Source of the DNA: a bacterium | Lineage (GTDB): Bacteria; Eisenbacteria; RBG-16-71-46; CAIMUX01 | Assembly: GCA_030431975.1 (NCBI GenBank) | Contig: JAUIHP010000005.1 | Location: forward strand, 186,001-250,000 | DNA length: 64,000 nucleotides | Reading direction: 5' to 3' | Shown here: positions 38,096-46,556 of the stretch, piece after piece | Layout: every line of letters begins with the position of its first letter | Numbering within the stretch: position 1 is the stretch's first letter | Position numbers and translations under genes: made by a program | Notes under the pieces: model-generated | Seen by the model: only the letters and a program-made list of their open reading frames with translations | Told to the model about the DNA's origin: nothing | Database searches by the model: none

Positions 38096-38473
38096 ATGAC
38101 AAAAGCACTTGCCATCGATGACAGCCGGGCCATGCGAGCATTGATTTCCAGAATGCTCAAAGGCATGGGCTTTGAAGTGGAGACGGCGGAGCACGGTCAG
38201 GCCGGGCTCGAGTGCCTGGACAACTCCACTGAACTTCCGGATCTCGTCCTCGTCGACATCAACATGCCGGTGATGAACGGCTACGACTTCGTCGCCACGA
38301 TGCGCGCCGATGAACACTACGCCAACGTTCCCGTCGTCGTCGTGACCAGCGAAACCGAGATGTCTCAGGTCATGCGATGTCTCGACGCCGGAGCCGACGA
38401 GTATCTGATGAAGCCGTTCACCGCTGACGCACTCCATGACAAACTTGCCGTTCTCGGCGTGGTGGTATCGTGA
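38096..38473 (+). CDS. cheY: Chemotaxis response regulator CheY
   Basis: A single receiver domain of 125 residues, three bases after the receptor stop. Acidic pair Asp8-Asp9, phospho-acceptor Asp54 (LVDINMPVMNG), the switch Thr in VVVTSETEM and Lys in EYLMKPFTADAL are all present. It carries the signal from CheA to the output, which is not identifiable here because no flagellar or pilus genes are in the window. The cheB gene overlaps its end by four bases. Confidence 0.95.
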   Translation: MTKALAIDDSRAMRALISRMLKGMGFEVETAEHGQAGLECLDNSTELPDLVLVDINMPVMNGYDFVATMRADEHYANVPVVVVTSETEMSQVMRCLDAGADEYLMKPFTADALHDKLAVLGVVVS

Positions 38474-39573
38474 AAAACAACTCAGACCAACCCCGTAGAC
38501 GCGTTCTCATCGTCGACGACTCTTCCGTCTTCTGCAAAGTGATGGAAAGAGTCCTGCAATCGAATCCCCGCCTCACGGTCGTGGGCACCGCACCAAACGG
38601 ACGCATTGCTCTTCAGCGGATCGAAGAGCTTCAACCGGACGTCGTCACTCTGGATATCGAGATGCCGGAGATGGACGGATTTCAGACGCTGGATGCGTTG
38701 AAAGCCGCCGGTTCCAAGCTCCCGGTCATCGTGGTCAGTGATCACACGGAGCGCGGAGCCCAGATCACGATGAAGGCACTGTTGAGCGGGGCTCTCGACT
38801 ACATCACGAAACCCGGAGGACCGGAGTCGACGGGACCGGGCAGCGCCGAGAAGATTGCCGACAAGGTCCTGGCCGTCGCCGACCGCTCCGCCGCGTACCG
38901 GCGCCGCGAGGGGAAAGCACCCGCGACAGCACCCCGTGCCCGCGCCAGAAGATCCGGCGGTACCGGAACCATCACCAAGGCCCCAAGGATCGACGCCGTC
39001 GTCATCGGAGCCTCGACCGGCGGTCCCAACGCTCTGGCCACGGTCATACCCGCACTCGGGCGGGAGCTCTCCGTGCCGGTGTTCATCGTTCAACACATGC
39101 CCGCCCTCTTCACCGCCAACCTGGCTCGGAGCCTCGACGCACAGTCCCGGATCCACGTTCAGGAAGGGGCGGAAGGACGGAAGGCGCGTCCCGGCGAAGT
39201 CTGGATCGCTCCGGGTAACTATCACATGGAGATCGAAGGCCGCTCGGCTCCGTGGACTCTCAAACTCAATCAGGGACCGGAAGAAAACTTCTGCCGTCCC
39301 GCTGTCGACGTTCTCTTTCGCTCCGCGGCCCGGCAGTTCGGGAAGCACGTCCTCGCCGTTGTCCTAACCGGCATGGGGCAGGACGGCTTGCTCGGCTGCC
39401 ACAAGATTCATCAGGCCGGAGGCCAAATCCTCATCCAGGACGAAGAAACTTCGGTCGTCTGGGGAATGCCAGGCGCGATCGCCGACTCCGATTTGCCCTA
39501 CGTGTCCAAACCTATCGGAGAAATCGGTCCAGAGATCATGAGGCGGGTCGCACAACGTGTCACTACAGTCTAA
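38470..39573 (+). CDS. cheB: Protein-glutamate methylesterase CheB
   Basis: GTG 38470 overlaps cheY by four bases. The 367 residues contain a receiver domain with Asp62 (TLDIEMPEMDG) and a methylesterase domain with the catalytic triad motifs GASTGGPNAL (Ser182), IVQHMPALFT (His) and LTGMGQDGLLG (Asp). An Arg/Ala-rich linker joins them. It removes methyl groups from, or deamidates, the receptors. The next gene, cheR, starts inside its last codons, giving coupled expression of the adaptation pair. Confidence 0.95.
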   Translation: MKNNSDQPRRRVLIVDDSSVFCKVMERVLQSNPRLTVVGTAPNGRIALQRIEELQPDVVTLDIEMPEMDGFQTLDALKAAGSKLPVIVVSDHTERGAQITMKALLSGALDYITKPGGPESTGPGSAEKIADKVLAVADRSAAYRRREGKAPATAPRARARRSGGTGTITKAPRIDAVVIGASTGGPNALATVIPALGRELSVPVFIVQHMPALFTANLARSLDAQSRIHVQEGAEGRKARPGEVWIAPGNYHMEIEGRSAPWTLKLNQGPEENFCRPAVDVLFRSAARQFGKHVLAVVLTGMGQDGLLGCHKIHQAGGQILIQDEETSVVWGMPGAIADSDLPYVSKPIGEIGPEIMRRVAQRVTTV

Positions 39574-40435
39574 AACAAGGGCTCCCGGGAGCTCGCAAAG
39601 CAAACTCGGGGCGGTTGGGTTCAAACAGGTCCAGGAGATCGTCAGGGACCAGGCCGCCATCATCATCCCCGAGGACAAAGCCTACCTCGTCGAGAACCGG
39701 CTGAGGGACCTCGCTCTCCGCGAGAGTCTCGACCACATCGACAAGGTTCTCCTCGAGATGAAGAAAGGAAACCGCGGCATCATCTCGAAGGTCGTCGAAG
39801 CGATGACGATCAACGAGACCAGCTTCTTCCGCGACTTCCACGTCTTCGAAGCGCTTCGCGACGTCATTCTCCCTGATCTCTTCCAGCGGCGGGCCTCCGA
39901 GAAAAAGCTGAACTTCTGGTGCGCGGCCAGTTCTTCCGGCCAGGAGTCGTACAGCGTTCTCATGCTTCTGCACGAGCACTTCAAGGACAAGCTCGGGAGC
40001 TACAAAGTCGACTTTCGTGCGAGTGATATCTCTGACGAAATGTTGGAACGAGTTCGGTCGGGCTGCTACAGCCAGGTCGAGATCAACCGCGGACTCCCCG
40101 CCAAGAATCTGGTTCGCTACTTCGAAAAGAACGGACTGGAATGGCAGGTCAAGCCCGAGATCCGTCGGATGCTGACCGTGGAGAAGCGAAACCTCGCCCA
40201 AAATCTGACGGGAATGCCTCCGCAGGACGTCGTCTTCATGCGCAACGTGCTCATCTACTTCGATGTCAAAACGAAGGAAGCCATCCTCGGACGGGTCCGC
40301 AAGATCATGAAGCCCGACGGCTATCTGCTCCTCGGCGGAGCGGAAACGACGATCGGCATGGACACGGCCTTCATTCCGCAGAGACTGGCCCGGACTGTCC
40401 TCTACCGCCCCGAGGAAATGGAAGGAAAGTTCTGA
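39557..40435 (+). CDS. cheR: Chemotaxis protein methyltransferase CheR
   Basis: GTG 39557 overlaps cheB by 17 bases. The 292 residues begin with the N-terminal helical domain (RLRDLALRESLDHIDKVLLE, EAMTINETSFFRDFHVFEAL) and then the SAM-binding domain (NFWCAASSSGQESYSVLML, FRASDISDEMLERVRSGCY, DVVFMRNVLIYFDVKTKEAI). In the SAM motif the usual SAACSSGEE is CAASSSGQE, a mild variant. It methylates receptor glutamates. No TPR extension is present. Confidence 0.95.
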   Translation: MSLQSKTRAPGSSQSKLGAVGFKQVQEIVRDQAAIIIPEDKAYLVENRLRDLALRESLDHIDKVLLEMKKGNRGIISKVVEAMTINETSFFRDFHVFEALRDVILPDLFQRRASEKKLNFWCAASSSGQESYSVLMLLHEHFKDKLGSYKVDFRASDISDEMLERVRSGCYSQVEINRGLPAKNLVRYFEKNGLEWQVKPEIRRMLTVEKRNLAQNLTGMPPQDVVFMRNVLIYFDVKTKEAILGRVRKIMKPDGYLLLGGAETTIGMDTAFIPQRLARTVLYRPEEMEGKF

Positions 40436-40902
40436 TGATACGGGACTCCGAACAACTCATCGACATCCTCAACCAGGTCTGGACCTCCGTTCTCGGACGG
40501 ATGGTCGACGAAACGGGCGGGGACTCCTTCGGCACAGGAGCCGAGTCGAAGCGGCTTGGATGGTGCGAAACCGTCGGTCTCGATCCGAGCATCATCCTTC
40601 TGGAGTGCTCTGAGGATGCGGCCCGGCTGGCCACGACCGCGTTCTTCGACATTGAGCCGGAGAATGTGACCGAGGACGACATCGACGATGCCATGGAAGA
40701 ACTGATCAACATGGTCGGCGGCCTCGTCAAGTCGATGGTGTGTGACAGCGCACGCCTACTCCTGCCCACGGGAGGCCGCGAGTGGCCGGCGGAGCTCGAC
40801 AAGTACGAACCCTCTTCGATCATCTTCGCCAACGCCACGTGCGATGGAAGCCCCGTGTCCGTCGCCGTCATGAAATCGAAAGAAGCTCAGGCGACGGGCT
40901 GA
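40435..40902 (+). CDS. CheX/CheC-like chemotaxis phosphatase
   Basis: ATG 40435 overlaps the cheR stop by one base. The 155-residue protein contains DDAMEELINMVGGLVKSMV, which fits the D-x3-E-x2-N active-site pattern of the CheC/CheX/FliY phosphatases, with a Pro in LLLPTGG after it. The N half has helices and strands like CheX. It probably dephosphorylates the CheY encoded in the same operon. It is the last gene of the chemotaxis block. Sequence alone does not separate CheX from single-site CheC proteins. Confidence 0.8.
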   Translation: MIRDSEQLIDILNQVWTSVLGRMVDETGGDSFGTGAESKRLGWCETVGLDPSIILLECSEDAARLATTAFFDIEPENVTEDDIDDAMEELINMVGGLVKSMVCDSARLLLPTGGREWPAELDKYEPSSIIFANATCDGSPVSVAVMKSKEAQATG

Positions 40903-41089
40903 GTCCGCAGCATTCGTCGCCGTGCCACCGCGTGCACGGCCGGCGGGCGGCACGAAGGACATTGGGTCGTAGCCAGGGTCCTTCGCCGGCTGCCGCGCCG
41001 ACGTTATCGCTCGCTTCCCCCACCCCACGTTGTATGATGGCGGACGGAGTTGGCCGAACTCCACGCCACTCCGGACCGGAGTCCGAGCG

Positions 41090-41803
41090 ATGCCGACGAC
41101 TGATGTGTGTCGCGACTGTCCGTCCCGCAAGTCCGGGATCTTTTCCCGCCTCGATTCCGTGCAGTTCGGGGCCCTGACCCGAAACGCCTCGACACATCGT
41201 CACGGACCCGACGAGGTCGTATTCTACGAAGGCAATCCCGCCTTCGCGGTCCACTGCATCTCTTACGGGCGGGTCAAACTCTATCGACACGGCCGACACG
41301 GAAGCGATCTCATCCTGCGCATTCTCGGTCCTGGGGAGGTCATTGGGCTTCGCGCGGTGTTGGGCGAGGAAGCGTACGCATCGACCGCAGAGACGATCGA
41401 GACGGCCACGATCTGTACCCTGCCCAAGGAGTCCCTGCTCGACGTCCTCGAGCAGGACTCGAATCTGTCAAAGCACATCATTCGTTGGTTGGCGCGCGAG
41501 GTTCGGCTCGCCGACGACCGATTCGTGGAAAGGTCGGAGGAGACGGTGCCGAGACGAACGGCTCACGCCCTGTTGCACCTCGATGCCTCTCTGCCGCTAG
41601 AGGGCGCTAAGGTCTCAACAGGAGTACTGGGATCCCTCAAGTACCAAGATTTGGCCGCACTTGTCGGAACGTCTCCGGAGACCCTCTCGCGGGTGCTTCA
41701 TGACTTCGAGAGGAGGAACGCCGTCGAGTTGAAACGAGGTGACGTATGCCTCCTCGACCGTCCTCTTCTCTACCGAATCGCTCGTCTCGAACCTCCGTCC
41801 TGA
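41090..41803 (+). CDS. Crp/Fnr family transcriptional regulator
   Basis: ATG 41090 follows GGAG and gives 237 residues. The N-terminus has a C-x2-C pair (VCRDCPSRKSGIFSRL), as in FNR-related proteins, and further Cys residues in AVHCISYGR and TICTLP. The spacing does not match the four-Cys set of FNR, so an Fe-S cluster is uncertain. The cyclic-nucleotide-fold region (VVFYEGNPAFAVHCISYGRV, LRILGPGEVIGLRAVLG) and a C-terminal winged helix (KYQDLAALVGTSPETLSRVL) are clear. It lies 187 bases after the chemotaxis genes. Palindromes resembling FNR boxes occur at 42311-42338, so it may act there. Confidence 0.92.
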   Translation: MPTTDVCRDCPSRKSGIFSRLDSVQFGALTRNASTHRHGPDEVVFYEGNPAFAVHCISYGRVKLYRHGRHGSDLILRILGPGEVIGLRAVLGEEAYASTAETIETATICTLPKESLLDVLEQDSNLSKHIIRWLAREVRLADDRFVERSEETVPRRTAHALLHLDASLPLEGAKVSTGVLGSLKYQDLAALVGTSPETLSRVLHDFERRNAVELKRGDVCLLDRPLLYRIARLEPPS

Positions 41804-41842
41804 TTCTTCGTCACCTGTGGTTATTCTTCGTCACCTTTCGTT
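41803..41842. repeat. Two tandem 20-bp units after the Crp/Fnr gene
   Basis: ATTCTTCGTCACCT occurs at 41803-41816 and again at 41823-41836, each followed by a six-base segment ending GTT, giving a 20-base period. It lies just between the converging stops of the Crp/Fnr gene and the Cys-rich protein gene. Confidence 0.75.
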
Positions 41843-41849
41843 CATGCTG

Positions 41850-42209
41850 CTATTGAAGCCATCCCTGTAGGTGGCGAAGAAGGCGGGCTATCCTGCCCAT
41901 TTCCTCCTGGCGGCAACACATCTCGACACAGGCAGAGTCGCTCGGAGGCAGGTCCTCATCCAGGACCGACCCCTGCGGAGTCGGCGGCGCGAAGTCGCCT
42001 TCCGAGCTGTTTCCCCAATCCGCGGTCCAGTAAGGGCAGCCGACGGTGATACAGCAACAGTCATCGCCCGTGACGGAATGGCCCCCGCCGGATCCGCCCG
42101 GGGTCCCGTCATGCTCCGAGGGAAGGATGTCGGCGTGAGCCGCAGACGCCAATCCCACGAGGGCCGTCACAACCAAGAAGATGAACAGCCGTTTCATTTT
42201 CGTTTCCAT
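41850..42209 (-). CDS. Small Cys-rich secreted protein
   Basis: 119 residues from ATG 42209 (ATG 42197 is an alternative). The signal peptide is clear (KMKRLFIFLVVTALVGLASA, cut near HADI). The mature part is short, acidic and rich in Cys: DDCCCITVGCPYWTADWG and then ACVEMCCRQEEMG, seven Cys in all, and Gly/Ser/His-rich at the start (SGGGHSV). A disulfide or metal-binding protein is plausible. I do not recognise the family. It is transcribed away from the kinase gene across palindromes that resemble Crp/Fnr sites. Confidence 0.65.
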   Translation of the reverse strand: METKMKRLFIFLVVTALVGLASAAHADILPSEHDGTPGGSGGGHSVTGDDCCCITVGCPYWTADWGNSSEGDFAPPTPQGSVLDEDLPPSDSACVEMCCRQEEMGRIARLLRHLQGWLQ

Positions 42210-42310
42210 GCCTTTCTTCGGGCCCGTCCTTCGAGCCCTGCGGGCTCCCATCCATCGGGAGCCACTTGAGAGGAAGCTAGCGTCTGGCTTCCGAGAGTCG
42301 ATGTCGGGTC

Positions 42311-42338
42311 TCAAGTCCGGACTTGATCTTCCTCAAGT
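42311..42338. promoter_or_regulatory. Overlapping palindromes resembling Crp/Fnr boxes
   Basis: TCAAGTCCGGACTTGA (42311-42326) is a perfect 16-base palindrome. Its right arm is shared with ACTTGATCTTCCTCAAGT (42321-42338), which contains TTGAT-N4-CTCAA, one base away from the FNR/Anr consensus TTGAT-N4-ATCAA. The site lies 70 bases before the kinase start and about 100 bases from the divergent Cys-rich protein gene. Confidence 0.55.
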
Positions 42339-42407
42339 CGGGTGGGAGAGCCGTTTCAAGGCACGTGCTATGCTCCCGGCCGCACAGCGGAAACCAGCGG
42401 AGACCGG

Positions 42408-45029
42408 ATGGAAAAGCTCGGAAAATACGAGATCGACTCGGAACTCGGAAGAGGCGGGATGGGCGTGGTCTACAAGGCCCATGACTCCATCATCGGTCGT
42501 GACGTTGCCATCAAGGTCATCCACGAGTCCGCCGTCTCCACTCCGGGAGCGATCGACCGTTTTCGCCGGGAAGCGCGCTCCGCCGGTCGTCTGTCCCATG
42601 ACAACATCATGACCCTCTATGACTTCGATGAGTCGGACGGCCGCCCCTACCTGGTCATGGAGCTGCTCGACGGGACGGATCTCCGGTCGCTCATCCAGGA
42701 CAAGAAGCTGACGTTCCGCGAGAAGATCAACATTCTCATCCAGATCGCCAGCGGACTGGAGTACGCGCACGACAACAAGGTCGTCCACCGGGATATCAAG
42801 CCGGGCAACATCCAGGTGACGGAAAGCGGTCGCGTCAAGATCCTCGACTTTGGGATCGCAAGACTCGATTCCGATCCGGGGACGATGACTCACTCCAGTC
42901 TGGGAACCCCGCGGTACATGTCGCCGGAGCAGATCAAGGGTGATCCCGTCGACCGGCGTTCGGACATCTTTTCATTCGGAGCGCTGGCCTACGAAGTGAT
43001 CGCCGAGCGGGTGCCCTTCAAAGGTGACACCGCAACATCGGTCATGTACAACGTGATCCACGAAGAGCCGGCCGAGCTGCATCTGCTGCCCGAACACATC
43101 GGATCCGAACTCAACCGCATCATCGCGGAGTGCCTGGCCAAGGACATCGACTCCCGCGCGCCGAACCTTGAGGGCATCCTGACGCGGCTACGGCTTCTGC
43201 TGCTGGACCGCGCGATCGACCGGGTCGAGGAAGCGAGCGAACCCGGCACGCTGTTGCCCGGGCAAGCCAAGCCGGTTCAGGGTGCGGGATCGGGTACGGG
43301 TGCGGGTGCGGGCGCGGAATCAGGTTTGGGTGCGGGACCGGGTGCGGATGCAGGATCAGGTCCGAGCGCGGGCGCACCCGGCAAGGGAGCCGGCTCTACC
43401 GTCGCATTCTTCGGAGATCAGGCCGCCAACGATGCGGGTGCCCCGGCTTCCCCACAGACGGCGGCGGGTTCCGGAGCATCTGCCGGGTCCGGAGTATCTG
43501 CCGAGTCCGACCCATCGCGGCTCAAGTCTCCCCAGCGCGGCGCATTCCAAAGTGTGGACAGCGCCGGAGAGGGAACCCCAAATTCCCCGGCCAAGCTTGC
43601 TCTTTGGTCTCTGGTCGGCTTGGCCGCCGTGACCGTGGCGGTTCTTCTGGTCACGCGTCCCTGGTCTGGTTCCGACACACAAACGACCGAGCCCGAGCCC
43701 TCACAAGGCACGGAAACACCCGCCGTCTCAGAAGCCGTTCGTCGAGTCCGGACCTTGGCCGAGGACTCGCGAGACTCGTGGGGTACGTTCACCACGTCCA
43801 GCACCGAGGAGGCTGCCCGACTGTTTGCTCAAGCCGAGCAAGCATTGGAAGCGGGCAACGAAGATCAGGCCGAAACGCTCTTTTCCCAGTCCGCCGCCCA
43901 CTGGGCTCGAGGTGCTGCCGAGCAGGCGCGAAGCGACTTCGATCCGGACGCGCTTTCGAGCTGCGCCTCCACCAGCTACGAAACGGCGGAGTCTTCACGG
44001 AAAGAAGCCACTGCGCTGTTGGAGGAAGAGGAGTTCATCGCCGCGCGTGCCGGTTTTGCCGACGCCTATGACGAGTACTCGCGAACGCGACATCTGCAGG
44101 ACGAAGCTTCGGAGCTCGCCGCCCTCCAACAGGAAACACAGAGTCTGATCGCGAACATTGAAACCCAGCTGGGCGAAGGCTGGAAGCTGGCCGATGCCAA
44201 CGAAGCCGGATGGCGCTCAGCCTCCTCTGCATTCGAAAGAGCCGAACAGCTTGCCGAGGACTGTGAGATCGCCGAAGCCATGGCCGGCTTCGAGCGGGCC
44301 CGCTTCGATCTGAAGGCGGCCGAGAGTTCTCTTCGTCGAAACGAGTCGTCGCCCGTCGCCGACAAGAGCCCAACGACTCCAACCCGAGGCGACGCTGACG
44401 CCGGCGACGAACGCAACCGAACGGATGGTCAGGCAAAGGCTGCCAATTCGGCCGGGAGCGACGGAACACCTCGCGATCGAACCACGGGTCAGGCGAAGGT
44501 TGATAGCCCGGCCGGGAACGGTAAGTCCTCTTCCGATCGAACCGAGACGGCTTCAAGAAACTCCGGCGATGCGCCACGCGGCAACTCCTCCCGTGACTCC
44601 GGGTCGAACGCAAATCCGAACGCGACTCCGAAGAAGACGGACAACTCCACGCCGCCGCCCCCGAAGGAAGCGGCCACTCCCGCTTTGTCCGCCCGGGAAC
44701 TCGTGGTGGCCAAGTTCCAAAACGTCGGTGCGTCTCTCTGCGACGCGATGAAGAACGGCCGCTGGAACCAGGTACCACAAACCGTTCGAAACACCTACGA
44801 ACCGTTCTCGCGCGCCCTGAGTGAAGATCACATCATTCGCGACGCCCGGGTCCGACAAGACATCCTTCGCGCCGAGGGCGGCACCGTCGAGCAAAGGGTC
44901 CGACTCACCGTGGTCCAGCAACAAAAGGGGCGGGACGACACCAACGAGCCGGTCGACATCCCCATGGTTTGGATCTGGACCCTCAACGGTGGGGAACCTA
45001 TAGTTTCCGCCGTCGAGACCGCTCGCTGA
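42408..45029 (+). CDS. Membrane-anchored Ser/Thr protein kinase with extracytoplasmic region
   Basis: ATG 42408 follows CGGAG. The 873 residues begin with a bacterial Hanks-type kinase: LGRGGMGVVYKA loop, Lys36, HRDIKPGN with Asp129, DFG 147-149 and the activation-segment end GTPRYMSPEQ. A Gly/Ala repeat linker (about 290-325) leads to one membrane segment at about 396-418 (WSLVGLAAVTVAVLLVTRPW). The outer part is Glu/Ala-rich and helical with TPR-like repeats, then a low-complexity Asn/Arg/Thr stretch, and ends in a compact domain (LCDAMKNGRWNQVPQTV ... MVWIWTLNGGEPI). No PASTA domain is present. Targets are unknown. Confidence 0.92.
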   Translation: MEKLGKYEIDSELGRGGMGVVYKAHDSIIGRDVAIKVIHESAVSTPGAIDRFRREARSAGRLSHDNIMTLYDFDESDGRPYLVMELLDGTDLRSLIQDKKLTFREKINILIQIASGLEYAHDNKVVHRDIKPGNIQVTESGRVKILDFGIARLDSDPGTMTHSSLGTPRYMSPEQIKGDPVDRRSDIFSFGALAYEVIAERVPFKGDTATSVMYNVIHEEPAELHLLPEHIGSELNRIIAECLAKDIDSRAPNLEGILTRLRLLLLDRAIDRVEEASEPGTLLPGQAKPVQGAGSGTGAGAGAESGLGAGPGADAGSGPSAGAPGKGAGSTVAFFGDQAANDAGAPASPQTAAGSGASAGSGVSAESDPSRLKSPQRGAFQSVDSAGEGTPNSPAKLALWSLVGLAAVTVAVLLVTRPWSGSDTQTTEPEPSQGTETPAVSEAVRRVRTLAEDSRDSWGTFTTSSTEEAARLFAQAEQALEAGNEDQAETLFSQSAAHWARGAAEQARSDFDPDALSSCASTSYETAESSRKEATALLEEEEFIAARAGFADAYDEYSRTRHLQDEASELAALQQETQSLIANIETQLGEGWKLADANEAGWRSASSAFERAEQLAEDCEIAEAMAGFERARFDLKAAESSLRRNESSPVADKSPTTPTRGDADAGDERNRTDGQAKAANSAGSDGTPRDRTTGQAKVDSPAGNGKSSSDRTETASRNSGDAPRGNSSRDSGSNANPNATPKKTDNSTPPPPKEAATPALSARELVVAKFQNVGASLCDAMKNGRWNQVPQTVRNTYEPFSRALSEDHIIRDARVRQDILRAEGGTVEQRVRLTVVQQQKGRDDTNEPVDIPMVWIWTLNGGEPIVSAVETAR
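43274..43380 (+). repeat. Degenerate GGTGCG hexanucleotide repeats in the kinase linker
   Basis: About 100 bases made of GGTGCG, GGATCG and related hexamers encode alternating Gly-Ala/Ser pairs in the juxtamembrane linker of the Ser/Thr kinase. The array is prone to in-frame expansion and contraction. Confidence 0.75.
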
Positions 45030-45084
45030 CGGATCCTGCCGACACGGCGATTCCCTCTTCCGAAACCACCCTGGAGACTCTCAC

Positions 45085-46377
45085 ATGAGACATCGCGCCA
45101 TCCGCTTCCTACGCCAATCCCTTGTGGCCGGCACCATCCTCGTCGCGGGAACGAGCGCCATGGCCGGTGGTCCCCTGGAAGACGCTCTCGGCGATCTCTA
45201 CGCAATCTGCCTCTTCGAACCGGTTCAGAGCAATCCGTTCGCCGGCGCGGCGCTCCTCTCCCGTAGTGCGCTGGCCCCGGGAATCACGGGCTTCATCGAG
45301 AACAATCTGGCCTCGATCCCGATGACTCCCCCCGCCGTAAAATCCGTCTTCGAAGACGGGCGCATCGTCAACGTCGTGACCGGCTTCTCCCCCATCTTTA
45401 CGGAGAACAGCGCAACCGTCGGGGCCGGAAAGCTCTTCTTCGGAGCGAACTACTCCTACTTCGACTTTACGAAAGTACGTGGCGAGGACCTGTCCGACAT
45501 CTCACTCTCGTTTGCACAGGACAACGGATCGGACGTCGTCTCCGTAACGATGCCGCTCGAGGTCAAAGCCAACGTCTTCACGCTCTACAGCACATTCGGA
45601 ATCACCAATCAGTTCGACATTGGAATGGCCTTTCCCATCGTCGACATGTCCGTCAAGTCCGGCGGTACCGTCTTCACCGTCAACGGAAATGACTCCGGCT
45701 GCCGCTACGGCCCCCTCGACTGCAACTCGAGCAATCCACAGGGAGTCCGCAGCACACCCGAACTGACTCTGGACGCGGTCAGCTCCTCGGTATCCGAAGA
45801 CGACCTCAATCCGATGTTTCTGAGCACGATTGCCGTACGCTTGAAGTACCGGTTTCCCTACTTGGCCAACTCGGGACGCGTCGCTCTGGTCGGAGACTTC
45901 CGATTGCCCGTTCGCTCTCGCGACAGCCTGCTCGGTGAAAGCGAGTTCGGAGGCTTCCTGACCTTCATCGGTGAGGCCCCGACCCGTGGCGGATTCACGC
46001 CGTACGTCAACCTCGGCACACGGCTCTGGAGCGGCGACGCCACCAGCAGCATCAACGCGGCCGTCGGATTCACTCAACTCTTCGCGAACAAGCTTTCGTT
46101 CAGCTTCGACCTGCTCGGCGACTTCGACCTGGAGAGCGACCCGTTCCTGGAGTTGATCGATGATGAGGTGCCCGTGGGTACCCAGGGCAACGCACTGACC
46201 GTGGCCGGCAGCTCCATCCCGAGCGTGGACCGGGACCACCGTCTCGATGCGGCGATGGGCTTCCAGTATGCGCTGAGCCAGGACTTCCAGATTTACGGAA
46301 GCGCCCTCTTCTCCCTGCTCGATCGGGGGTTGCAGGCTGGGGTCGTCCCGACAATCGGCCTCTCCGCTCACTACTAG
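45085..46377 (+). CDS. Outer-membrane beta-barrel protein, transporter-like
   Basis: 430 residues from ATG 45085 with a signal peptide ending TSAMAGG. The protein is beta-rich with many alternating strands (VGAGKLFFGANYSYFDF, LYSTFGITNQFDIGMAFPIV, RLKYRFPYLANSGRVALVGD) and ends in GLSAHY, an aromatic barrel terminus. It resembles the transporter-type barrels found in hydrocarbon-degradation loci, but that is only a general likeness. It follows the kinase gene by 55 bases and may be co-transcribed with it. The first 75 residues contain a conserved-looking soluble stretch of unknown role. Confidence 0.75.
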   Translation: MRHRAIRFLRQSLVAGTILVAGTSAMAGGPLEDALGDLYAICLFEPVQSNPFAGAALLSRSALAPGITGFIENNLASIPMTPPAVKSVFEDGRIVNVVTGFSPIFTENSATVGAGKLFFGANYSYFDFTKVRGEDLSDISLSFAQDNGSDVVSVTMPLEVKANVFTLYSTFGITNQFDIGMAFPIVDMSVKSGGTVFTVNGNDSGCRYGPLDCNSSNPQGVRSTPELTLDAVSSSVSEDDLNPMFLSTIAVRLKYRFPYLANSGRVALVGDFRLPVRSRDSLLGESEFGGFLTFIGEAPTRGGFTPYVNLGTRLWSGDATSSINAAVGFTQLFANKLSFSFDLLGDFDLESDPFLELIDDEVPVGTQGNALTVAGSSIPSVDRDHRLDAAMGFQYALSQDFQIYGSALFSLLDRGLQAGVVPTIGLSAHY

Positions 46378-46541
46378 GGTTGTGGACGGAGGATTGCGGA
46401 CGCCAAACTCCTAAACAGCGACGACACAGCGTCCTCGGTGATCCAATCGGGGGGAGCAACCAAGACGCCGGATCGTCGCGGCAGCCTCAACCAATCAAAA
46501 GCACTTAGCCCGATCCTGTCCGCAATCTTCCGTCCACAACC
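46378..46541. repeat. 24-bp inverted repeats bounding a 164-bp element
   Basis: Bases 46378-46401 and 46518-46541 are reverse complements over 24 positions with a single mismatch. The left copy starts immediately after the TAG of the outer-membrane protein gene. The 116 bases between them contain no gene. This can be a large hairpin terminator or a miniature inverted-repeat element; no flanking target duplication was recognised. Confidence 0.65.
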
Positions 46542-46556
46542 TTTCGGTTGCCTTCC

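Noticed and set aside
42243-42263. Stem-loop GGCTCCC...GGGAGCC upstream of the Cys-rich gene
   Set aside because: It is a good stem, but nothing ties it to a transcript end or regulator; it may be part of the leader only.
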